Positions 20,591 to 31,417 are shown, counted from the first letter of the stretch. The stretch: DNA of 64,000 bases from Hemileia vastatrix (GCA_030280995.1 JASXTE010000001.1:30412606-30476605), one strand, 5' to 3'. Numbers and translations are program-made. The notes: generated by a model not told the origin, from the sequence alone.

Positions 20591-21540
20591 CATATTAACC
20601 CACCATGAAGTGTTTTTAATCCTGAAAATGTTTTTTTCTAGATCAAAATTACCAGCTAATATGTCATCATGACAAAGTTTTAAGATAGTTTCCCTCATTG
20701 ATGGAGGAATTAAAAGTAAATTAGTAAGTTTTCTCCTGTAATAAATATATCATCCTCAATACAGAATTTTCCCTTATTCAAAGCATTTTGATACTTTGGG
20801 GGGGAGAGTTTTTATCAATGCTTGGATTTAAGCATTCTTAGGATCATTCAAGATTGTAACTAATTTTTTAAGATTAGAATCATTCTCATATAAGTCCAGA
20901 ATTAATTGTAATAATTCTTCTTCCATATCAACAATATATATACCATGTATATGAACTGTATCATTTTCTGGTACATAGGCAGAATTTGAATCATTATTTG
21001 GTAAAGGTAATCTTGACAACATATCCACATTTAAATGAAAATTTACAGCTCTGTGAATATTTGTCATTCTACCCCTATACTCTTGAACAGCTAGTTGCCA
21101 CCTAAACATATGTCTGTTTGGTGTTTTTAGGCTTAAGAGGGATTTCACTTCACTACAGTCAGCAAAAAATTCAAATTTCTGGTCATCCAGGTAGTAATGA
21201 AGTTTTTCTAGGGCCCATACAACTGCTAAAAACTCCAATAGGGTGGCACAATATTTCAATTCACTTTTTCTTAAGGTTCTTGAAATATAAAAAATTACTG
21301 CTCCTGAACATTTATCATTTATAATTTGTTTCTGGTGGAGGGCAGCTCCTAGACCAACAAAACTTGCATATGTGTAGAGAACAAAAGGTTTATTGAAATC
21401 TGGAAGAGCCAGGATTGGGCAGTCATTAATTATTTCTTCAATGTATTATTGGCTTTTTGTTTTTCCTCATTCCAGATAAAAGCTATATATTTTATGATCA
21501 ATTTTGTAAAAGGTAAGGCTATGACTTGATAATTTGTGAT
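20591..21540 (-). pseudogene. Element D: RNase H and integrase zinc-finger part
   Basis: Minus-strand remnants of RNase H (LEFLAVVWALEKLHYYL; FADCSEVKSLL) and the start of integrase (CHDDILAG-like segment near 20660). The RNase H catalytic region at about 21300-21400 contains stops and substitutions. The ORF at 20828-21259 is the longest open piece. Confidence 0.8.
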
Positions 21541-21543
21541 ATA

Positions 21544-22374
21544 TTATCTAAAATAGCCACACATTTGTAAAAAAATTTGGATTTCTTTCACAGAAGTTAT
21601 TGCTTTCACATTCTGGATTGCAGCAACTTTATTTTGGTCTAAACAGATCAGTAAGACTGACACAACATGACCCAGGACTTTTAAGGATTGAAAACCAAAT
21701 TTACACTTCTTCAAAGATATTGTCATGTTAATGTCATCCATTTTTTGGAAGACTCTATTTAAGTGGGTGATGTGTTCATCAAAAGTTTTGGCAAAAATTA
21801 TAATGTCATCAATATATACCATCAACCATCCTTCAATGATTTTCTGATGAAATGTATTATCCATTACTTTCTGAAAGACTGAAGGGGAATTCTTAGGGCC
21901 AAATGGCATTCTCAAATACTTATAAATTCCCATATGAGTTGCAATAAGCAAGAAATTCTGTGAATTTTTTTCAACAGGGATCTGATGATAGCCCTTATTA
22001 CCATCTAGACAACTAATAGACTTTTCACCCTGTAAGGTTGCATGTATGGTTTTTGTCCTTGGTAAAGGGTCAATATAATCTACTGTGTAATTTTTTAAGG
22101 CTCTATGATCTCCGCATAATATAGACTTATCTTTCTCATAGGAGAACAATACTGGAGAGATGACACAATATTTTGGGGTAACATTTACTTTTTCAATAAT
22201 ATTAATTTTTAATAAGGGAAAAATATTATCTTCAATGTCTTCTCTTTTAGTGGAGAAAGCAGGATAATGTTTTTTCTCCAGAATAGGAGGGATATCACTC
22301 AAATTAGATGATAAAAAAAATTTCATTTCTTCCTTGACAACTCCCAATTCATGGGATCCATGAGTAAAAGCCAT
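21544..22374 (-). pseudogene. Element D: reverse transcriptase
   Basis: A 276-codon open piece covering most of the polymerase: ISPVLFSYEKDKSILCGDHR, then SCLDGNKGYHQIP, MPFGPKNSPSVFQKVMD and the YIDD active site (MVYIDDIIIFAK), ending at FLQMCGYFR. The catalytic Asp pair is intact, but the flanking frames are shifted or stopped. Confidence 0.88.
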
Positions 22375-23238
22375 AAGAAAAGAAGTAACAAAGGGAAATA
22401 TAGAACCTTTTTGTTAACGAGATAACTTTTCACCAAATGAAGCATATTTATTTCAGACAATAAATCTTCCATATCCTCTGTTGTTCTTCCTTTACACTGA
22501 ATCAATGAATTACAAGATTTCAACAAGTGTGCAGATTGTTTTTTAGGAGGAGAAATTTTAATTTTTTTTTCCATTCATGCCCAATTTGAAACAATTGTTT
22601 TCTGGATCCAATTTGATAACAAATATGGTTAAATTTTCATTACCCATAATAAAACAATTGCTTAAGTTATCATTTTTCATCAAAACAAATTCACACACAG
22701 TTCTGACAAAGCCACCATTATATTTGAAGAATACAGTAGTTTTGTACTTGCCAATGGGATGTAAAATTGAACCATAAACTCTCCATTTTTCAGATGTTAT
22801 AGTTAATAATTTACTATGATAATTATTATCTACTGAGGCAAGTGCCTTTTCAGACACTACACTACCACCAGCACCAGATTCAAGAACAACCTCAAAATTT
22901 TTACCATTAATGATAAATGGTGCTCTCAAAGGGGAGATTAATATGGAACTGTCAGTAATATCTTTTATAATTTCAGCATTTTCTGCTGAAGACAAATAAA
23001 ATTTACAAGTTTCAGATAAATTATCCAAATATTGTAGATTATGTTCTAACATTAAAAAATCATTGAGGGAATCATTCTCATAAGAGATATTACTATCACA
23101 GCCACTTGAAGATTCATCAAGGTCAACTTTAGCATCTTTAGGATCTTCAGTTTGTTCAACAAGATGAATTTTCTTTTCACAAACATGTCAGTTTTGCCAT
23201 GGTTTGTTACATTTATAACAAGTATTAGTTGCATATTT
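22375..23238 (-). pseudogene. Element D: aspartic protease region
   Basis: FEVVLESGAGGSVVS carries Glu where F has Asp (VVLDSGAGG), so the protease active site is lost. The domain runs to about 22560 and then shifts frame towards the reverse transcriptase. Confidence 0.82.
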
Positions 23239-24029
23239 TTATAGTGCAACTGTAGCAGAGGGCTTACCAGGCTTTTCTGGAAGTTTGGGTGAAGGTTTTA
23301 TTTGGTCATGGGAAGGCCTTGAAAGATAATTCCTTGGTTCATATCTGTGGTTTATTAATATCTCATTACAGATATTAATAAAGGAAGAATTCTCCCTCAC
23401 ATGCTCATTCCTGGATACAATCAAATCCCTCAGTGAGTTTGGCAATTTATAGAGAATTTTGTCTCTCCAAATATCATAATCCATTTTTTGATCCATAGCT
23501 CTAATAATTCTTTTTATTTTCATGAGAAAACTAATAGGTCTCTCAGAAGAAGAGGATGTATATTTAGCATTTTCATATAATCTTTGCTGTGCCAATCTGA
23601 ACTTTGAACCACCAAATTGATTCTCAATTAATGTTTTCCACTCAGCCCAAGTATAGTGATGATTTTCTAGGAAGACAGACTCATACCACATCAGGGAAAC
23701 ATTTTAGAATAAAGAAATCAGCTTGGAGACTATTTCTTCATCTGGCATTTTTTAAGAATTTTTTAAATTATCAATTCTTTGATAAAATGCTTCCAGTCAG
23801 ATGAAGAATCACCATCAAAAGTGGGATATTGATCAATTTTAGGCCAATTTTTATGGCTACTTGGCTGTTCAACTTTAGAATTATTCATGGTAATTGATTC
23901 CTGAAGCCTGGAAAGGTGTTCAGAAATTTCATTATTGACAGAAAAAGTTGGCTCATGATGAGTATTGAAAATCTTTTTGTGGTCCACAGAAGAACTAATA
24001 GATACATTGTAAGTTTGTTTAATAGACAC
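23239..24029 (-). pseudogene. Element D: capsid
   Basis: Capsid motifs KNWPKIDQYPTFDGDSSSD, LMWYESVFLENHHYTW and LIENQFGGSKFRLAQQRLYE are clearly homologous to elements A and B. Frame breaks near 23691-23763 interrupt it. The nucleocapsid follows at about 23150-23240 with a stop in the zinc knuckle. Confidence 0.82.
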
Positions 24030-25243
24030 ATTTAAAGGAGGGTAAGAACTACTTTTCTCAGGTTGTTTAGTCTTTATCTTGATGGACTTATGAGCAGTAG
24101 TGTCAATTTAACTATCATTTTCATCAGGAATAAGAGGTAAGGTAGAGAATTTCCTTTCAAGATTAGACAAAGAATTTCTCAACCTAGGAATTTTAGATAT
24201 TTGATCATTAATATTTGTAAGAGATAAAAAATTTCTGTCTTCATATACTGAGAATTCATTACTCAGAGCTTTCAAATCAATTTTCAATGTTTTCAATTCA
24301 CCACACAATATGGGGGGCGGACTTGCTAGCAAGTCCGCAACCTTGGACCCAAACTCACCATAGATTGAACACACATTGAGCTATTGATAAAGGAGCCATA
24401 CAATCAGGAATGAACACCACTCAGAAGAACAGTTTTAGGTGGGTGTTCAAGTAGAGTTCAGTATGGGTTCAGTATGAGTTCAGTCTGAGTTCCATCTGAG
24501 TTCCATCTGAGTTCAGGTTGAGGACTTGCTAGCAAGTCCACCCCCTACATTGCGTAGTGATTCCTTATGTAAGGATGAATTGTCATCTCTTAATGAAGAA
24601 TTTTTAGTTAAAAGGGGTTTTAAATCATGAATAATTTTATGTAAATTAGAAATCTTATCTAAAAGCAAATTTTGATCATTATTCAATTGTTTTTTATGAG
24701 CAAGAACAGTATTCAAGGTGTCTTTCAATTTAGAATAAGTAGTATCCTGAGGAGAAGAACTTACTTTACAATGTGAATGCAGATTATTTAATTTGTCATT
24801 CTCATGTCTCAACAAATCTCTAAGTAATCTATCTTTGATAACACCAAAATCAGGAGAATATTTTTTGATATTTCCTCAGAAGTTTTGTCAAGCAAGACGT
24901 AAGCCTCAGGGGCAACAGAATAATTTTTAATTGCAAGAGAAGGATTAATTAAAGAAGTTGAAGTTAAGTGTAAAGGTTCATCAAATGACAATTTACTAGT
25001 TAAATCATTTGGGCTACTTATAACAGGAATTTGTCTCTTAATAGGCTTAACAGTTCTTTCACCATTTTCAACAATATTACCTGTAGAAGAAGATTTATTA
25101 TTATAAATACCAACATGTTTATCAAACAAATTACTCACCATGGTAAGGAAGGAAACTTCCCCTGTGCTTTCTTTTTTCTGCCTCAATGATAAGGATGGGC
25201 CTGAGAAGGTTGATGGTAAGTTTGTATCCTGGATGGGCCAGGT
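24030..25243 (-). pseudogene. Element D: Gag coiled-coil ORF, split by an insertion
   Basis: MVSNLFDKHVGIYNNKSSS near 25141 starts the same protein as in element A. Coiled-coil pieces lie at 24513-24815 and 24108-24374 on either side of the 234-bp insert. A TAA ends the second piece at 24108, within the linker, at a different residue from the stops in A and B. Confidence 0.75.
24312..24545. mobile_element. MITE-like insertion with palindromic ends
   Basis: A 234-bp insert in element D gag. The left end GGGGGGCGGACTTGC and the right end (complement) GGGGGTGGACTTGC are terminal inverted repeats, and each contains the perfect 18-base palindrome GGACTTGCTAGCAAGTCC. The interior has repeats of GAGTTCAGT and GAGTTCCATCT. 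Flanks are TAT and TAC, so a TA-type duplication is possible. No coding capacity. Confidence 0.75.
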
Positions 25244-25783
25244 TTATAAGCTGGTTGATGCTGTACATTCTGCTGGTAGTGGCTCATGAGATAGTCTCAC
25301 TTCCACTGTTCCACCTCCAGAGTATTTTGATTTTGTTGGGAAGAGCTGGGGGTTGGATGGGACTGTTTCTGAGTCTGGGTAGTTTGTAAGGGGGGAGGAT
25401 GTGCCTGTCTGTGAGTCAAGAGCTCCTGAATTTGTACCCAGAGGGTGTCTACCTTTGCCTTGTATTTCATACTGTCTGCCCTTAGTTCCTTTATGTGACT
25501 GGATAAATTGTTTACCTGCTGTGTCAGTGGAATCTTTTTTATCTTTATTCTCTTTAAAGAATTTTCCAGATTTATTAGAGGTTTGACTTCTTTCAGAGTT
25601 TTGGGGGGAGGGGGGTTTACCACTCCTCCTGACATTTCCACTTCCTGAAGAATTTGATTTATATTTGTCAGTAGAAGAATTTTTGTAAGTCAATTTAGAG
25701 GAACTTACAGAGTCAACCTCATATTCTACCTCAATTTAATCCACATTTAAGTTATCCAAGCTTTCAGTTACGCTACTAGACAT
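25244..25783 (-). pseudogene. Element D: Gag first frame and overlapping 'PW' frame
   Basis: The first frame starts MSSSVTESLDNLNVD (ATG at 25783), then has a TAA (GAA in A), then runs 25693-25244. The overlapping PW frame (25297-25641) starts MEMSGGVVNPPPP, keeps QQVNNLSSHIKELRADSMKY and reaches VEQWK. There TGG has become TGA. Past this and one more TGA it still reads GPSR, HPY and FPSLPW-stop, ending in CCATGGTGAGT. Confidence 0.6.
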
Positions 25784-25830
25784 GATATCTAAAAAAAATT
25801 AAGTTTTTTTCAACAAGAGTGAACTGATTT

Positions 25831-26533
25831 TGTTGGTGGGTCGTCTAGAAGAAGGTGAAGAAGAAGAAGAGATGGAGTGGAGGAGATTGAAGTAATAAAG
25901 AGAAGGAGAAGGGAAATATAAAAGAGGGACTACAATAGGTAGTAAGAAATGAAGAATAAAAAATTAATACAATAAATAAATCAAAAGAGAGAGTTGCAAT
26001 GAAAATTTGTGAGAAATGAAAAAGCAGTGAGTAATGGTTTATTTGTGATCATTTAATCAATTAAATAAGAATCTTCTCTGTGCAGCTAACAGTTATTATT
26101 ATTAATAAACTTAAAGAAACCTTAGATTTATTATTGAGTATTTATAATAGACTTGTATTACTAGTAAAAAAATAATAATGAATTGTAAGTATTTAAAATG
26201 TTTATAATATAAGTGATGATTACAAGAGGGAATTCCAAAGCCCTTTTATAGGCAAGAGGACCATCTTGGGCATTTCAATTGTATTTAAAAAAGAGTACAA
26301 TAGTGTGAAACAAATAATTAAAAGAAAAATTGAAACAATAAATTAAACCCATAAATAAGCAACTAATTTTCCCACCATAAAGTTCCAAAACAAATAATTA
26401 ATATAACAAATAACTACGTGAGCATGAAACCTGAGAACTGTGAGAAATAAAATCCTAAACAGGTATTACAAATAGATGTAAAGGGTTCAATTAAAACAAA
26501 TAGAATTATTTTCCCGCCCAAATGTATATAATA
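25831..26533 (-). mobile_element. Element D 5' LTR, downstream part
   Basis: Matches the LTR of element A. GCCTATAAAAGGGC near 26250 (minus strand) is a likely TATA box. The LTR is interrupted at 26533 by the 7.6-kb palindrome and resumes at 34138. Without the insert and one TAATA it measures 1141 bp, the same as that of A. Confidence 0.8.
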
Positions 26534-26960
26534 GGGGGTGTCAGTTCTGGCAAATCCGCACTTAAATTAAGTGCGGATTTCAAACCAAATCAGCACTTAC
26601 AAATCAGCACTTAAATTTTGCAAAAAAGTCACTTATTTCAAAAAAGGGTGTCAGTTATGACCTCAAATCAGCACTTTTTTCCCGTTTTTTTTCACAACCA
26701 CATTTTGGCCACAAAACATCCCTTCCTTTCTTACCCCATCCCTGTAACATGTGACACACTGACCTTCCTCGCTACCTACATATCAATCCTCGGCACACAC
26801 CCCTTCCTGACATTTTCAATATTTTGACCAGGCATGTTTACATTCTTTTTTACTTATTTCTTCTACTTCTTAATCTTTTTTCTATGGGTGTCAGTTCTGA
26901 CCTCAAATCAGCACTTTTTTCGTGATTTTTTTTTCAAAACCACATGTTGGCCACATCATC
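26534..26960. repeat. Terminal repeat and two internal copies of it (copy 1)
   Basis: The transposon end at 26534 is followed by two further GGGTGTCAGTTnTGACCTC modules at 26646 and 26886, each followed by AAATCAGCACTTTTTT and a similar ACCACATnTTGGCCACA stretch. They look like nested or duplicated transposon ends. Confidence 0.7.
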
Positions 26961-27259
26961 CCTTTCTTTCCCATACCATTTTGTACTCTCCAAATGTCCT
27001 CTTTGTGTACTTCATTCACTTGGGTTGGTATTTTGGTTTGTTGCATATTCATTTTTTTTGGAATTTACGGTGAATTTTTTTTTTTTGGATGGCTCATTGG
27101 TTTTCTTTCACCAGCTCAACATGAAATCGCATATTTTCTGAAATTGCATATTTTGTCAGTGATTTTTTTTTTCATTCATCCCTCATATCCTTTTCCTATT
27201 CTCCTCCAACATCCCTCAAACAATTTGGTTTCATTCATTTTGTCATCTCATCTCTCCAG

Positions 27260-27655
27260 GTAAGTCACTTTATTCTTTTTTTTTGATTTTTTGATTACTA
27301 ATTATAATTTTTTTTTGTTTTTTTCTGTTTATTTTATTTTTTTTATCTAAATTTTTTTTGTAAGTGGTTATTTTGGATTTCAATGTTATAATTAACCTTT
27401 TTTTTCTCTCCCTCTTTACTTTCTTTTTTAGCTCCATCACCCTACTCTTCATCCCTCCTTGGCATGGTCATTATCCCCCCTTTCCCTTATTTCACTTTTT
27501 TTTGGCTCCATTTCATTGAAACACATACATTGCACATTCTTTATGCATTTCACTTACTCCATATTCAATTTCCCCACAATTCCAACATCAATCTTTCTCA
27601 CTCTATTTTTCCTACTTTTCAATCAAGGTAAGTTTCATCTCCTTTTTTTCATGCC
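27260..27655 (+). other. Possible spliced leader of the copy 1 dioxygenase
   Basis: Strong 5' splice-site consensus CAGGTAAGT at about 27258-27266 and AAGGTAAGT at about 27626-27634, with a TTTTTTAG acceptor near 27430, suggests one non-coding or short exon between them. No protein in it is recognised. Confidence 0.3.
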
Positions 27656-27805
27656 TATATGATATCTCATTCCTTTTATGAAAAGTTCATACTTAAATAT
27701 ATGTATGACTCTTATCTGGATAACAGTGAACTTATAAAACTCCTTTTGATCTCATCTTCATTACCACTTTTCAAGTTTTTGTAAAATTTTGAAAATCAGA
27801 CTCGG

Positions 27806-28125
27806 AATTAGGGTTAGGTTTATTCAAATCTAATGTTCTTTTAACTGAAGATTCTCCTGAAGGCTACCTCTCATTTCCCACAAACAGATTTGAATTTGAT
27901 TCAGTGGTTGCTGAGATATTGACCATTAAAGTTGAGCCTTTTTTTTCCCAATTTAAATTTTTATTTCATTTTTTTATGTAACAAATTAGGGTTAGGTTTA
28001 TTTAAATCACATGTCCTTTAACTGAAGATTCTACTAAAGCATATCTTTCATTTCCCTCAAACAGGTATGAATTAGGTTCAGTGTTTGCTGAGATTTTGAC
28101 CTTTGAAGTTGAGCCTTTTTTCCGA
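27806..28125 (+). repeat. Two tandem units before the copy 1 dioxygenase
   Basis: Two units of about 178 and 142 bases, each starting AATTAGGGTTAGGTTTATT and ending GTTGAGCCTTTTTT, with roughly 80 percent identity by eye. The copy 2 equivalents lie at about 32535-32854. Confidence 0.75.
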
Positions 28126-28167
28126 ATTTCACTTGTCTTATTTCACATTTTTATATTGCATATTTAG

Positions 28168-28836
28168 AGGATAAGGATTCTGAAACTCTTATATGATTAT
28201 TATCTAGGCATGTATTCGTTGCTCAAGAATATTACTAAAGCTCAAAAAGATGAAGATTTTTGCTTATGGGACACTCTACCTTCCTTTAACTCTTTTCTTG
28301 CTCTTTGACTCAAAAAGCACTGTAATAAAGCATTTGAAAAAAATCATGAACTTGCAACCAAAGTTGGAATACCGAATTAGTGTGACTCCGAATGGGAAGA
28401 TATCAGCCACGAATATCTTTTATTTTCTAATGTTATTATCACTCATTCTGGATTTCACAATAAAATTCACACTGATACCAAGGACACCAATTTTCTTACT
28501 TTTGGTATATTCTCATATATCAAACCGATTACTGGCCAACCAATACCATCTCCAGCTAAAATCAAATTACATGGTTTATATTTTCCAGACCACCGGTGCA
28601 TCATTGATTTTGGTTTGGGAAATGGTATCATTGAAACTATTTGGAATTCTTCTAAGGATAATCATCAAACGACCAAAGCTCTTCCTGGTTTGGAATCCTG
28701 TCAACATTTAACACATTTTGGTTGCTCATTTCAAATCAGTCATAAGTTGATTCAAAGAATCAATAAGGTAATGAAAGAAGGTAAAGTTAATCGATTTAAA
28801 AAAACTTTATTTAGATCCAAAAAGTATGGGGATTAG
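28168..28836 (+). pseudogene. Copy 1: Tet-like 2OG-Fe(II) dioxygenase
   Basis: One frame, entered through a probable acceptor (TATTTAG) at 28167, reads LLYDYYLGMYSLLKN, then FSNVIITHSGFHNKIHTDTK, TFGIFSYIKPITGQP, LYFPDHRCIIDFGLGNGIIE, TIWNSSKDNHQTT and FGCSFQISHKLIQRI. The HTD pair (His at 28468) and the distal His in DNHQTT (28663) fit the iron-binding His-X-Asp...His set of the fungal Tet/JBP-like oxygenases, which in other lineages oxidise 5-methylcytosine. Two nonsense codons break it: TGA 28306-28308 (CGA in copy 2) and TAG 28378-28380 (shared with copy 2). The 5' end is not defined. The other plus-strand frames here are shadows. Confidence 0.72.
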
Positions 28837-28929
28837 AGTTGTCATTGAAAATTTTATATTTTTTCGTAAATTTTTAATAAATATTTTTTATGTATCAATT
28901 TCCTCAACTAAAGTAATGGGCCCACAACC

Positions 28930-29133
28930 TTGTGTTGTATAAATGGTAATCATGATAACATTTATTTGTTTCATGGGGTTCCTCTAGCCTATACCTGTGG
29001 AAAGTCCCAAACTTTTGTTTCTAGATTTGATCTGCATTTTGGCTTAAGGGATTGTCATTACTTTAAACTAGGGAAATTGATATATATTAGATATTTATTT
29101 AATAATTTATGTAATTATATTAAATTTAGATGA
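28930..29133 (+). other. Copy 1: small ORF of unknown kind
   Basis: 67 codons, INGNHDNIYLFHGVPLAY onwards, on the dioxygenase strand 90 bases after its stop. The same ORF is in copy 2 (31527-31730), but the copies are near-identical, so this gives no independent support. Not recognised. Confidence 0.25.
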
Positions 29134-29242
29134 CTTCCACCACTTACTTCAATAAAATGCAGGGGGGGGTATTGCCAAATTTTCAAATCTGACATGTGAA
29201 ATTGATGACTTAGAAAAATTTTGGTGATATCCACCCCTTGCT

Positions 29243-29971
29243 TCAATAAAATGCAGGGGAGAGTATTGCCAATTTTTTAAAACAGATATAGAATTTTTTT
29301 GACTTGTAAATATTTTGGTGAAAATTTTTGACGAGAATGTGAAAGTAATTGTTTCCACCTTGAGCAGGTTTCTGGCTCAAAGGAATAGCAGTACCATCAA
29401 CAAAACCAATACATCCTGGGAAGCCCTCTGCTTGCATAACCTGAGATGATTCAAGTCGCTCTTCTTTTGTTGGACAGGTGAGAAGTTGAGATTACAAGGA
29501 GTTGATGGCAGTGATACATTGTTTGGTATAAGTGTTAACTGAACCATACCCTAAATCAAAGACATTTTCTAAACGTTTCAAAGCGGCTCCATTACCATTT
29601 GAACCCAAATGACATAGTGTGATGGCCAATTGAATTGAAGGATGTTGTTGTTCTTTTTGAGAATTATTGTGAAATATGGGATGATCCTGAATAAGCTCAA
29701 GCAATTTAAGGAAACATTCCTGAGAAGTCCTGAACAGCTCTCTAAAACTGGGTGTAGATAGTTTAAGAAGTGTTTGGATGGTGTACTTGGGGGTATGAAG
29801 TACTTGAGGCTTTCTGGGAAGAAGGTAACGTTTCATGGCCATTTTTGATAAAAAGACAAAATCTTCTTCTAGATCAGAATCAGAATCGCAATCAGAGTCC
29901 AAGAGCAGTTCAAGAGCCATGAAAGTCATTGCTTTATGTAATTTATCACGATTTGAAAGTGAGGAAGGCAT
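29243..29971 (-). pseudogene. Copy 1: PIF/Harbinger-type transposase, truncated
   Basis: Starts MPSSLSNRDKLHKAMTF. The N-terminal helical part (SFRELFRTSQECFLKLLEL; LGSNGNGAALKRLENVF; YGSVNTYTKQCITAINSL) and PTKEERLESS fit the DDE_Tnp_4/Harbinger family. The first catalytic Asp is in GFPGCIGFVDGTAIPL. A TAA at 29492 interrupts the frame in both copies. After NNYF the family sequence is lost and replaced by two tandem units ending in ACTCTCCCCTGCATTTTATT-like text, so the second and third catalytic residues are missing. It cannot be active and would need a transposase supplied in trans. Confidence 0.78.
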
Positions 29972-30256
29972 AACTCTTATATGATATGATATGAAGATGT
30001 AAGTGATGTACGATGTTTTGAGTTATGAAGTGTTATGCTGCGGAGTGCTGCGTATGAATGGGATGATGCTGACAAATCAGTGAAATGGGACTTGATGGTG
30101 AAATCAGCACTTTTGGTTGAGAAAGTGCGGATTTGAGTGAAATAAGTGACTTATTTCATTTTGAAATCCACCAGTATTGGGGCTAGTGTGTTTTGGAAAT
30201 CCGCACTTATTTAAGTGCGGATTTGTAAGTGCGGATTTGCCAGAACTGACACCCCC

Positions 30257-30403
30257 TAATTAATTTTAATTCAGCTATAAAGGGAAATTAATTAAGTGTT
30301 TCAACTATTTTAATTATATTAATAATAAGTTTAATTGAAACAAAAAATTAATTTAATAATATAACTTATTTAAAGTAAGAATTTAATATTATTATATTAA
30401 ATA
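30257..30403. other. AT-rich spacer between the two inverted copies
   Basis: 147 bp with no match that I can see to the corresponding stretch of the element A LTR, so it probably travelled with the palindrome. No gene. Confidence 0.6.
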
Positions 30404-30688
30404 GGGGGTGTCAGTTCTGGCAAATCCGCACTTACAAATCCGCACTTAAATAAGTGCGGATTTCCAAAACACACTAGCCCCAATACTGGTGGATTTCAAA
30501 ATGAAATAAGTCACTTATTTCACTCAAATCCGCACTTTCTCAACCAAAAGTGCTGATTTCACCATCAAGTCCCATTTCACTGATTTGTCAGCATCATCCC
30601 ATTCATACGCAGCACTCCGCAGCATAACACTTCATAACTCAAAACATCGTACATCACTTACATCTTCATATCATATCATATAAGAGTT

Positions 30689-31417
30689 ATGCCTTCCTCA
30701 CTTTCAAATCGTGATAAATTACATAAAGCAATGACTTTCATGGCTCTTTAACTGCTCTTGGACTCTGATTGCGATTCTGATTCTGATCTAGAAGAAGATT
30801 TTGTCTTTTTATCAAAAATGGCCATGAAACGTTACCTTCTTCCCAGAAAGCCTCAAGTACTTCATACCCCCAAGTACACCATCCAAACACTTCTTAAACT
30901 ATCTACACCCAGTTTTAGAGAGCTGTTCAGGACTTCTCAGGAATGTTTCCTTAAATTGCTTGAGCTTATTCAGGATCATCCCATATTTCACAATAATTCT
31001 CAAAAAGAACAACAACATCCTTCAATTCAATTGGCCATCACACTATGTCATTTGGGTTCAAATGGTAATGGAGCCGCTTTGAAACGTTTAGAAAATGTCT
31101 TTGATTTAGGGTATGGTTCAGTTAACACTTATACCAAACAATGTATCACTGCCATCAACTCCTTGTAATCTCAACTTCTCACCTGTCCAACAAAAGAAGA
31201 GCGACTTGAATCATCTCAGGTTATGCAAGCAGAGGGCTTCCCAGGATGTATTGGTTTTGTTGATGGTACTGCTATTCCTTTGAGCCAGAAACCTGCTCAA
31301 GGTGGAAACAATTACTTTCACATTCTCGTCAAAAATTTTCACCAAAATATTTACAAGTCAAAAAAATTCTATATCTGTTTTAAAAAATTGGCAATACTCT
31401 CCCCTGCATTTTATTGA
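30689..31417 (+). pseudogene. Copy 2: PIF/Harbinger-type transposase, truncated
   Basis: Same protein as 29243-29971. It has an extra nonsense codon (TAA 30749-30751) near the start, plus the shared TAA after AINSL at 31166-31168. The FVDGTAIPL segment is intact, and the later catalytic region is absent. Confidence 0.78.

Larger units (their letters stand above)
18160..25830 (-). mobile_element. Element D: degenerate chromovirus carrying several insertions
   Basis: Minus-strand Ty3/gypsy internal region, from gag (ATG near 25783) to the polypurine tract (GGAGTGATAGAGTG, 18160-18173). Only about 47 bases separate gag from the LTR end at 25831, and no primer-binding site is found, so the leader is deleted. 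It carries a solo LTR in the integrase (19413-20590) and a MITE-like insert in gag (24312-24545), and has many stops and frameshifts. Confidence 0.85.
26534..30256 (-). mobile_element. Harbinger-like copy 1
   Basis: Terminal repeats: GGGGGTGTCAGTTCTGGC at 26534 and its complement ending at 30256. Subterminal AAATCCGCACTTA repeats lie at both ends. Transposase is on the minus strand and the dioxygenase on the plus strand, so the two genes converge. TA flanks both ends. Private lesion: TGA at 28306 in the dioxygenase. Confidence 0.85.

Noticed and set aside
24300..24560. CRISPR-like array from the repeated GAGTTC units
   Set aside because: Repeats are short, unequal and bounded by transposon termini in a eukaryotic genome; it is a MITE interior.
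26534..26544. GGGGGTGTCAG looks like a polypurine tract plus LTR start (GAGGGAGTGTCAG)
   Set aside because: It is an inverted terminal repeat (CTGACACCCCC at the other end) around a Harbinger-type transposase, not a direct repeat around gag-pol.
28250..28711. 153-codon hydrophobic ORF in copy 1 (and 31949-32410 in copy 2)
   Set aside because: Out-of-frame shadow of the Tet-like oxygenase, whose frame carries the recognisable motifs.
29149..29358. 69-codon ORFs at 29149-29358 and 31302-31511
   Set aside because: Frame-shifted shadows through the tandem units that replace the transposase C-terminus.
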